This document shows, one piece after another, positions 19,021-28,469 of a stretch of DNA of 64,000 bases; the first letter of the stretch is position 1; each line of letters starts with the position of its first letter. The notes below the pieces were generated by a model. It saw only the letters and a list, made by a program, of their open reading frames with translations, made no database searches and was not told the origin of the DNA. The position numbers were made by a program, and so were the translations under genes. The stretch spans positions 90,994,301 to 91,058,300 of the forward strand of contig JAYESD010000005.1 of assembly GCA_036927565.1 (NCBI GenBank), given 5' to 3'. The stretch comes from Tuctoria greenei (Eukaryota > Streptophyta > Magnoliopsida > Poales > Poaceae).

Positions 19021-19998
19021 GACCTGAGAAAGAGTGGTATGAATGATAATGAATGACACAAGGCAAAGGTGTGAAAGGGTAGCAAGGAATTGCATTGAGG
19101 AATTGAAGAATTAGGTTTTGAGTTCAGAAACATCGGACTTGTCTGGTGCACAGGCACGGACTAGTCCGGGGGACCGGACTTGTTCATGCATGGACCGGAC
19201 TAGTCTGGTGTTCATCCTCAAAAACTTAAGAGACTAGATAAATGGTGAATTCTAATGCACAATGACCTTAGCATACATGTAATAGATCAAGAGAGCATGT
19301 ATATAGCGAGGAATGCTAGTCTATTTGATCAGTAATGAAGAAATTTGCGATTTTCTAGGGTTTGAGCAAAAATTACCAAAAAATTGCTTAAAACTTGGAG
19401 ATGAGGGTGTTTAATGCCGAACAAGTCCGCTAGCTTCAATCCTCAAGTGGACAAGCTTGATTTCCGCCCAAATGCGAAGCTTTTTGGTGGAGTGAGCAAG
19501 GAATTGCCTTGGGAGCTCGAGCACGAAGAGAGGGAGCGCGTGAGGCCAGAGTGGAGGTGAGTAAATTAGGGTTTAGTGGCAGCTAGGGTTATGGATACCA
19601 AAAATCGGACAAGTCCGGAGATGACCTGACTAGTCCGAACTTTTCCAAGGGCTATATCGGACTAGTCCGTTGTCTACCAGACTAGTCCGCCCATGCAGAC
19701 TAGTCTGTAGAGTGCCGGTTAGGCCGGACTAGTCCGGGCAACCACGGACTAGTCCATGATTACCAGGCAAGAATTTTTATCCCATTCATATATATTTGAA
19801 GGCACATACTTAGAGAAAAGAGAGGCAAAACACATCAAATAATCTTGATGAATATGATCAGTAAGCATACAACAATCAAGCAATGATCATAATTCACCAA
19901 GATCTAGTAATTGACATAGTTTTCTGGAGAAAAATGAGAGAGATGATTTTCACAATCCAATCAACATATTTGAAGAATTCATACAGGTATACAACATT
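19021..19998 (-). other. Element E noncoding region between RNase H and the third ORF
   Basis: AT-rich, without a convincing gene. CGGACTAGTCCG-type palindromes occur again at 19133-19212 and 19605-19760. On the minus strand, 'ttcataccactctttctcag' ends at about 19024 immediately before the third ORF, a good 3' splice site shape. Confidence 0.7.
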
Positions 19999-21666
19999 TC
20001 AAGCCACACTCCGAGCATCAAGGATATTTAGTTCATTTTGGAGTTCACAAAAACGTTTTTCATCAAGTGGCTTGGTGAATATGTCGGCCAATTGCTTTTG
20101 AGTGTTGACATGTGAAATAGCTATGTCTCCTTTTATGGCATGATCTCTCAAAAAGTGGTGTCTTATGTCTATGTGTTTAGTTCTGGAGTGCTCAACTGGG
20201 TTGTGGGCGATTTTAATGGCACTCTCATTATCACAAAGGAGTGGAATATGGTTCATATTGTAACCATAGTCCCTTAGAGTTTGTCGCATCCAAAGGAGTT
20301 GAGCACAACAACTCCCGGCTGCAACATACTCCGCTTCGGCTGTGGATAAGGCAATGGAATTTTGTTTCTTGGAGGCCCAAGAAACTAAGGATCTCCCTAG
20401 GAATTGGCATGTACCGGAAGTGCTTTTTCTATCTACTTTGCTCCTGACATAATCTACATCGGAGTAACCAATGAGATTGAATTTTGAGCCTTTTGGGTAC
20501 CAAAGGCCAAGGTTGGGTGTATGAACTAAATATCTCAAGATCCTTTTTACGGTTGTCAAGTGACATTCCTTAGGATTGGCTTGAAATCTTGCACACAAAC
20601 ATACACTCAACATAATTTCTGGCCTAGATGCACATAAATAGAGTAGAGATCCAATCATGGAGTGATATACCTTTTGGTCGATGCTAGGTCCATCTTCATT
20701 GAGGTCTAGGTGGCCATTAGTTGCCATGGGGGTTTTTATGGGCTTCGCCTTGTCCATGCCAAACTTCTTGAGTATGTCCTGCGTGTACTTGGTTTGGCTT
20801 AGGAACGTCCCTTCCTTCTGTTGCCGTAGTTGGAATCCCAAGAAGTACTTTAACTCTCCCATCATAGATTCAAGCTTGTTTGTCATGATTTTACTAAATT
20901 CTTCATAAAAAGATTGGTTAGTTGATCCAAATATTATATCGTCAACATAAATTTGACAAATAAAAAGATCATCATCAAAATTCTTTGTAAACAGTGTGTA
21001 ATCTACTTTGCCAATCTTAAAGCCATTTTCAATTAAGAAATCTCTAAGACACTCATACCAAGCTCTAGGAGCTTGTTTGAGGCTGTAGAGAGCTTTACGC
21101 AATTTAAACACGTGGTCGGGGAACTCTTCATCTTTAAACCCGAGTGGTTGCTCCACGTATACCTCTTCCTTGATTGGTCCATTGAGGAAGGCGCTTTTCA
21201 CATCCATTTGATACGACTTGAAATCATGGTGAGTAGCATATGCAAGTAATATTCTAATATATTCAAGCCTAGCTACTGGAGCAAAAGTCTCATCGAAATC
21301 CAAACCTTCGACTTGTGAATACCCTTTGGCCACAAGTCGTGCCTTGTTCCTTGTCACCACCCCGTGTTCATCTTGTTTGTTGCGGAAGACCTACTTGGTG
21401 CCGACAATGTTTGCATTGGGTCTTGCCACAAGTTCCCACACCCTGTTTTGCTTGAAGTTGTTCAATTCTTCTTGCATTGCCACCACCCAGTCTGGATCTT
21501 TCAATGCATCTTCAACCCCGCGTGGTTCCAAAAAGGATACAAACGAATAGTGTTCACAAAAGTTAGCTATGCGAGATCTAGTGGTTACTCCCTTTTGGAT
21601 GTCACCGATGATGTTGTCGAATGGGTGATCTCTTTTGACGCATTGGTGTACTCTTGGGTGTGGCAC
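19999..21666 (-). pseudogene. Element E reverse transcriptase and RNase H
   Basis: The frame opens near 21666, with DPDWVVAMQEELNNF at the RT start. It meets one in-frame TAG at about 21390, where Trp is normally found, and then stays open for 453 codons to 19999. Visible motifs are RLVAKGYSQ, GLDFDETFAPVARLE, YQMDVKSAFLNG, the catalytic IYVDDIIFGS, and MGELKYFLGFQ. RNase H follows with STAEAEYVAA, SAIKIAHNP and RTKHIDIRHHFLRD, ending in the FTKPLDEKRF block. The catalytic aspartates are intact. A single base change separates it from an open frame. Confidence 0.93.
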
Positions 21667-21888
21667 TTGAGGAGTTGTATCTTCATGATCATCTGCTTCT
21701 CCCCCTAAGTCATTGCCTTCGTTGACTTGTTGATTATCTTCGTATCCTTGTAGTCAATCTTGTGTTGAAGCTCCCCCTTGATCGTTGATCTCCTCTTGTG
21801 GTTCATCTTCTTCATGTACATGTGGAGGTGGCTCTTGTGGTCGAACCTCACTTAGAGCCATTCTTTTCAATGCTTGACAAGGAGCTTC
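21667..21888 (-). other. Element E integrase-RT linker, low complexity
   Basis: Acidic, serine- and glutamine-rich reading typical of the variable stretch between copia integrase and RT, with stops. No domain is recognised. Confidence 0.6.
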
Positions 21889-22580
21889 TTATTTACCTAG
21901 TTCACATGGATCAATGTGCTCCTTTTGGGAGCCATTAGTCTCATCGAACATTACGTCACGTGCTACTTCAACAAGTCCGGAGGTCTTGTTGAAAACACGA
22001 TAGGCATAAGTGTTCGAATCATAACCAAGCAAGAAACCTTCATCGGACTTCAAAGCGAACTTTGAAGTCCTAGGCTTCTTGTTCAAGATATAACATGGAG
22101 AACCAAAAACATGAAAATATGAAATATTTGGTTTGTTACCGATGAGTAGCTCATATGATGTCTTCTTGAGTAGTCGATGAAGATAGAGTTGATTTACGGT
22201 GCGGCAAGCGGTGTTAATTGCTTCTGCCCAAAATCGATCCGATGTCTTGTACTCATCGAGCATTGTTCTTGCCATCTCTATGAGTGTTCAATTCTTTCTT
22301 TTGGCAACTCCGTTTTGTTGTGGGGAGTACGGCGCTGCAAATTCGTGCTTTATGCCTTTGTCATCAAGGTACTCCTCCACTTGCGTGTTCTTGAACTCCG
22401 TGCCATTGTCGCTTCGAATATTCTTGATTGTCAATGAGAATTCGTTTTGAGCTCGCTTGAAAAACTTCTTGAGTGTTCCTTGTGTCTCTGACTTATCATG
22501 CAAAAAGAAAACCCAAGTGAAGCAAGAAAAATCATCAACGACAACTAAACCATATTTTTACTGCGACGCTTATGTAGGCT
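21889..22580 (-). pseudogene. Element E integrase core and C-terminal part
   Basis: 22288-22503 carries the end of the core (NIRSDNGTEFKN, then PYSPQQNGVAKRKN with the expected catalytic Glu region altered to AKRK). A TGA follows at about 22285. 21889-22275 continues in line with ARTMLDEYKTSDRFWAEA, KKTSYELLIGNKPN and a GYDSNTYAYRVFN block. A frameshift at about 22545 separates the core from the protease frame. The second catalytic Asp (in SDNG) is present; the Glu of the usual VERKNR is replaced by Ala-Lys here. Confidence 0.88.
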
Positions 22581-23230
22581 ATTGGACCAAACAAGTCCAT
22601 GTGTAGAAGCTCGAGTGGTCTTGTTGTATCCATGACATTTTTGGCGGGGTGAGCTGCTCCAACTTGCTTCCCGGCTTGACACGCGCTACAGGGCCTGTCT
22701 TTCTCAAATACAACATCCTTCAAACCTCGGATGTGATCGCCTTTGAGGAGTTTTTGAAGGTTCCTCATACCAACATGCACTAGCCGTCTATGCCACAACC
22801 AACCCATGTTGTTCTTTGCAATCAAGCATGTGTCAAGTTCAGCTTTATCCTTGTTGAAGTAAACAAGATAGAGCTTTCCCTTTAACATACCCTTGAATGC
22901 AACAGAACCATCACTCCTCCTAAAGACGGCCACACCCTCGTTAGTGAACAAGCAATTATAACCTTTGTCGCATAATTGAGATATGGACAGCAGGTTATAA
23001 TCTAGAGATTCAACATGTAAAACATGAGAAAGTGTTTGTTTGGAGGATATTGCAATTTTACCGGTACCGAGCACCCTTCCTTGACTATTATCTCCAATGT
23101 AGATGCCCTCGTTTGGGTCCTCATTCACTTCATATTCCACGAACATTCTTCTTTCCCCAGTCATATGATTGGTGCATCCACTGTCTAGCACCCATATAGA
23201 TCCACCAGAGGAATAGGCCTGCAAAAACAA
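22535..23230 (-). pseudogene. Element E protease and GAG-pre-integrase domain
   Basis: WVLDSGCTNHMTG near residue 14 is the copia aspartic protease site. LLSISQLCDKGYNC follows, and the GAG-pre-integrase block WLWHRRLVHVGMRNL leads into a zinc-binding CSACQAGKQ segment. The frame ends at a frameshift just inside the integrase (after GPIAYISV). It begins in a different frame from the end of gag at 23232, so gag and pol are out of phase there, by design or by mutation. Confidence 0.9.
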
Positions 23231-23231
23231 A

Positions 23232-25577
23232 TCATGCCTTGGTTTTAGGTACCCAAGCTTGCTTGGGTCCTTGGAGGTTAGTTACAATACATTTGGGCAC
23301 CCACACATGAGACATGGTGTTCCCATAGTGTGGCCCAACATAATGAGCATAGACCTTGCCAAAATTATTTCTCATTAACACATAGGAGGCATCAAAAGTT
23401 TTAAACAATAGCTGTTGTTGTTTGTATACAGGACTAGTTTGGGGGGTCGAACTTGTCTGGAGGACCGGACTTGTCTGAACACCGACCGGACTAGTCCGGT
23501 GTTCCTGTGCAGTTACAGTCTTAATATGTGACTTTCTAGTTTGAGAGGGCCTTCCTTTTACAAAGATAATCCTCTCTTTGTTATTCTTATGGCTTCTAGC
23601 TCGTTGCTTTTCACCATAGGAATAACCAATGCCATATTTGACATTTGGAGGTCTTTTGACCAAGTATGCACTACGTGCATATTTGATCTTCTCCTTGTCA
23701 AATATGCCACTTTGGGCAGGATGTTTTTCCTTTAGAGAAGTTGGCTTATCCTTCAAACTGGTGTCACTTTTCTTACATGTGCAAGCATGAGCAAAATCAG
23801 TTTTAGTAAGTTGAGAAGGTGAACTCGAAGAGGAGGAAGGTTCACTTAGCTTGAGTGACTCAACATGCACTTCAAGGATCTTGTTGACCTTGATCAGGTC
23901 AGCAAGTTGGTCCTTGATGGTGGCATTTGAGTCAGTTAGCTCCAAGCAAGTTTCCTTGCTCGAAGCTAACTCAAGCTCTAGTGATTTGCTTCGTTCCTTT
24001 TCAAGTTCTAGAAGTTTGTCAAGTTCGACATATTCCTCCTATTGGGAGATGATCATGTCCTCTTGACGATGTATTAATCTCTCCTTCTCAACAAGTTGAT
24101 CAAGCAAAAATTTCATTTTAGTAGCAGTTTTCCTATCTAGTCCAATAAGCATGTCCTCATTATCACTATTGAGTTCATCATCGCTAGAATAGGAATGCAC
24201 GGAAGAGGGTTTAATAGTTAACTTGCGTTTACCTTCCTTTGCTATAAGGCAAGTGCCATCTCCCTTCCATGTGCCAAGTGTGGGGAAAAGGGTAGACTTC
24301 TTGGATGTCTTCTCGATGGCTATGCTAGCCATCTCTTCTTCTTCGGACGATGAGGACTCGTCATTTGAGTCCCATTCCTTTCCGATGTGCGCTTGTTCGA
24401 CTTGTTTCTTCTTCTTGAAGAATTTCTTGGGTTGAGGCTTGACTTCTTTGGTCTTCTTCTTGTTCTCCTCATATGGGCAGTCAACTATAAAGTGGTTGTA
24501 TTCACCACAATTATAGCATGCCCGCCTCAACTTTGGCTTCGTTCTTTCCTTGTACTTTCCTTCACTTGACTTTGCACCTTGTCTCTTTTTCATTATTCTA
24601 TTGAATTTCTTCATGAACAATATCATGTCTTCTTCATCCAATTCACTGCTTTCGTCGTCACTATCTTCCTCTAGTTGTGCTTCTCTAGCTTCTTTGGATA
24701 GTGGCTTGAGAGTGGACTTCAAAGCAACCCCTTTCTTCTTTGCCAAGGTGAGATCGGCAATTTCCTTGACATGTTTTGCTTGCTTTTCCATCATCTCGAA
24801 GTTGATGATCTTTCCAGGCAGTTCATCCGGAGTCAACCTTTTGTATCTGGGGCTTTCTCTAATCATGGATCATAGTGTGACGTTGCGAGGCATAAAAGCT
24901 CTAAGGATGAGCTTTACTACTTCATGGTCATTCCATTTCCTGCTTCCGTATGATCTGACCTTGTTGACGAGTGTCTTTAATCGATTGTACATTTCTTGGG
25001 GTGACTCGTCTTCTTCAATTGCAAATCTTCCTAACTCGCATTCAATCATCTCGATTTTTGCTTCACGCACATGTCGGTCACCTTCATGTGCAGTTTGTAG
25101 TGTGTCCCATATCTCCTTTGCAATTTCGAGTCCATCCACCTTGGTGAACTCGTCCCGACTGAGTGAAGAGATAATTACGGCTGCGGCTTGAGCATTTCGG
25201 TGAATTGCTTGCTCTTGGCTGGGGGTGATCTCTTCGTCGTCGTCCGGAATATCTATCCCTGTGCACACAATATGCCACAAACTTGGATTGAGGGAAATTA
25301 GATGCATTTTCATATTTTGCCTCCACATTGAGTAATCACTTCCATTGAAGTGTGGGGCTTTTCCAAGTGGGATAGATAAATAACGATTGCTATTGGAATT
25401 GAGACGATCATAGTTAAAAGGATATCGGGAGTAGTCAGTGTGACTACTCCCCTTCTTCTTCTCTTCCACTTTTACTTTCCCTTTGGAAAGTGTCTTCTTT
25501 CTTAGGAGCGCCTTAAGCTCCAGCGTCTCCTCATCTTCGTCCTCGAAGTCTTGAATGGCTTCGAGGAGCTTTTCCAC
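23232..25577 (-). pseudogene. Element E gag, with two in-frame stops
   Basis: Segments 24870-25577, 24039-24866 and 23232-23945 lie in one frame; a TGA at 24870 and a TAG at about 24039 separate them. The first segment has the capsid-like FNGSDYSMWRQNM and EMYNRLKTLVNKVRSYG. The second has a CCHC knuckle (CYNCGEYNHFIVDC) after a long acidic and lysine-rich stretch. The third is coiled-coil at its start (EYVELDKLLELEKERSK) and ends in a linker with four TSP repeats, encoded by the same palindromes found in the LTR (23430-23515). No ATG is obvious at the very start, so the N-terminus is uncertain. Confidence 0.88.
23430..23515. repeat. LTR-type palindromes inside the gag coding region of E
   Basis: Four units such as 'ggactagtttgg', 'ccggacttgtctga' and 'accggactagtccggtg' lie in the frame of gag, where each reads as Thr-Ser-Pro on the minus strand. 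Confidence 0.85.
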
Positions 25578-25650
25578 CTTGAGATTCTTTTCATCATCAA
25601 CAAGGCCGATATGATCTCCTTCGAGCGATTAGTCTATTTCTTGAAGAACC

Positions 25651-25665
25651 TGCTCTAATACCAAT
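25651..25665 (-). other. Primer-binding site of element E
   Basis: On the minus strand TTGGTATTAGAGCAG follows the LTR end by one or two bases. It matches the initiator tRNA-Met site TGGTATCAGAGC with one mismatch. Confidence 0.88.
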
Positions 25666-27173
25666 TGAATGTGTCCTAGAGGGTGTGAATAGGCCTTGTT
25701 GAATATTGTTGGATCCTGCAACACTTAACAACCAGTTCAAAACCAAAGAAATCGGACTATTCCGGTATATACGGACTAGATTGAGTAGGTTTGATCGATT
25801 AACTTTGTTCTTCAATATATGCAGCAGAAGTATATGATTAAACAAAGTGTCACAAGGTTATGAATCAGGTTATATCACAAATCACACTTATACTTGATAT
25901 TTCAACGTAAAGTAATAAAGATTAGTTTGTAACCCTAGATTGATATAATGTAAAGGACAATGAACACAAAAGAGAATGCAAGAGATTTATCCCGTGGTTC
26001 GGTTCCCACGAAGGCAACCTACATCCACATTGAGAAGCCCACAAAAGGACCGGGTCTTCTCCGACCCTACCCTTGTTGGATCGCCACGAAGGCCAATCCT
26101 CTTCCACTTATCTCAAAGGGGTGAATAACCGAATTCAAGGGGCTTTCTCACACGTTGAGAGCTCCCTTGGATTACAACACAAAATACCACCAAGAACACA
26201 CTCAATAGATTACAATTAAAATGCAGGAGTGTGTTAGAGAATCAAACCAAGAGCTCAATGTGGTGTTGAATGTGTCTCTCCAATGAACTAGAGTGAATCC
26301 TCAAAGGATTGATCTTTGTTGTACTTAATTATGTGGAGAGATGTGATTTTTGAGTCTCTTGGGAGGTGTGATGGCGCTAAGGTTCGAGAGTATGTAAAAT
26401 ATGACCGTACAACTCTATTTATATGGGCTTCTAAAAGTGATCGTTAGGGTTCAGAAAGATCGCACTAGTCCGTGGTGGTCACCGGACTAGTCCGGTGTGC
26501 TGTGTGTAGCAAACCCTAAGTGTCCCGAAATATCGGACTAGTCCGGCTAGGAGCGGACTTGTCTGATTTCGCTACTGGAAATCTTCAGACTAGTCTGATA
26601 GTCATCGGACTTGTTCGCACATGTGAAACCCTAAGTGTATAGGATGACAAGTCCGCACTTGGAGGACTTGTCCGATTCAGATCAGAGGGTATTTTGGACT
26701 AGTCCGTGCAAACATCGGACTTGTCCGATTTGGATCAGAAAGAATATCGGACTAGTCCGGTTGTGATCGGACTTGTCTGATTTAGTGTGACTTGTGAAGT
26801 GTTTTAAGGACTAGTCCGCACTGGGGAGGACTAGTCCGATGGATATCGGACTTGTCCGATTTCGTGCAGAAAGGATATCGGACTAGTCCGGTGTCAGTCG
26901 GACTCGTCCGGTCCTGTGTAACTTTGTGCAATGTGTGTGTTTAATTGTGATTGAGCTCTTGGGATATGTTTTCTTAACACACTCCATACATAATGATCTA
27001 CTATTTTTCTTCCTTGAGCTCATTTCCACTTTGCTCCTCATTATTCCTTCCTTTTTGGCACTTTGCTCATTTTCCTATTATAATCCTGCACTTATCTCAA
27101 CAAAGAGGTTAGGATCACAATTGCTTGTCATAAATCATCCAAAACCCACAAGGGAGTCCTAGATGCACTTTTA
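25666..27173 (-). repeat. Element E 5' LTR (right), 1508 bp
   Basis: It aligns end to end with 15408-16967. The minus strand has a TATA box (ATATAAATAG, about 26415). The palindrome array spans about 26460-26910. The last bases read CTTTTA where the other LTR has CTTTCA, a C-to-T change at the terminus. Confidence 0.95.
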
Positions 27174-27178
27174 GATTA
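27174..27178. repeat. Target site duplication of element E, right (GATTA)
   Basis: Pairs with 15403-15407. Confidence 0.92.
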
Positions 27179-28469
27179 TTTATTTCTCATATAAGATTAA
27201 TTTTTTTGACGATAATATAACATTAAATATCTCTTTCCACAAAAGAGATAAATACATAATGTAATTATTGTTACATGACCTGCAAAATGGCACAAAAATA
27301 TAGCAAAAATTTAAAATGAAAAAAATTAGAAATATGTTTGTAGAAAATACTGATTTGGTAGAAAATATTAAATATATCAATGTTGAAACAAGATGAACAA
27401 AGTATTCTAAAATATATCATCTTTCACATCAAACAATTAGTATAGCTGCTCAAGCATGCAACAATGGATGGCCACACTGAAAAAATTAACAAAAACATTG
27501 TGTGATACTGATAGCACTAATATGGAGAAACTACATCTTTTGGAGACTCAAATACAAACGCATAATCTAATTGTTTTTGGTGTACTCCATCTGTTCCAAA
27601 AAATTGTCACTTTGTAGTATATTTTTGAACTATAAAGCGACAAGTTTTTGGGACAGAGAGAGTACTTAGTATGAACCAAGTGTCAAAGGATTCCGACCGT
27701 TGTTCAAACATCATTAGCACTACTTGCATTTGCAGTAAAATTCAGATTAATGGAACATGTGATTTCCAGTAAGTTTAGATTACTGGAATCCAGACCAAAA
27801 ATAAAATGTACTGAACATAGTTAGCACTATAATGCCTAATTCTGAGGCCTTTCTAGAGATTTTTGTGCAGAGAAGAATTAACTAAGCAATGCAAACTGAA
27901 TAAAAAAGGTTGAGATTTCAGTATTGGAAACATAGAATAAGCAAACTGATAAACTAGCTTTCTAAGAACCCGAGTTGATCAATAACGATACAATTAGCAT
28001 GGAAATTTGACAGACCATGGTCTTTGGCGCCATCTAAGAACCTGAGTTGATCAACCTCTGCAATAAAATGAACTACATGATCAGAATTTTTACCAACATA
28101 TGAAGTAAATCACACGCAAGTAATATGAAAGGGACAATTTTTTTGACAAGATCCAAAACAACAGCAGGGAGAAAACAGTCAGCTGTTGACTGGAGCTCAA
28201 TTAAGATACGAAGTGCCTGAACGAACAGCAGGGAGATACAAATGTCTTTTGATAAGATCCAAAACAACAGCATGGATAAATCACACACAAGTAATATTGA
28301 AAGGGACAAATGCCCTTTTCCTACAAATGTTTGGCATTCAAAATCCAGGTACAAATATTCTTTTGACAAGATTAAAAGTAAGGAAAGTCGATACATCCAT
28401 TTATTATTATAAGGCGTGACAGCTAATTAGGGGAGAAAAAATATCAACGTTACTTGAGTGCTCAAGTCA
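27179..28469. other. Element P interior between E and F, intron-like
   Basis: AT-rich with short ORFs that match nothing. Between about 28095 and 28310 an imperfect direct repeat contains 'acaagatccaaaacaacag' and 'aaatcacac(g/a)caagtaat'. F lies in a kinesin intron just after a GTATGT donor (40098 reading leftwards), so this stretch should hold the rest of that intron. A possible acceptor (TTGCAG on the minus strand) lies near 28058. No kinesin exon could be confirmed beyond it. Confidence 0.55.
28465..28469. repeat. Target site duplication of element F, left (AGTCA)
   Basis: AGTCA precedes TGTCACACC and recurs at 40072-40076 after the right LTR. Confidence 0.93.

Larger units (their letters stand above)
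15408..27173 (-). mobile_element. Element E: full-length Sirevirus-like Ty1/copia element
   Basis: The LTRs are 15408-16967 (3') and 25666-27173 (5') with GATTA duplications. A primer site for initiator tRNA-Met sits beside the right LTR and a purine tract beside the left one. Gag, protease, integrase, RT and RNase H run right to left. An extra ORF lies between RNase H and the 3' LTR. Repeated CGGACTAGTCCG palindromes and repeated GGGGGAGA tracts are known Sirevirus marks. Most coding damage is isolated in-frame stops. Confidence 0.95.

Noticed and set aside
28020..28060. Fifth kinesin exon left of F (EVDQLRFLDGAKD reading after TTGCAG)
   Set aside because: The reading matches no kinesin segment I can place, although the splice acceptor looks reasonable.
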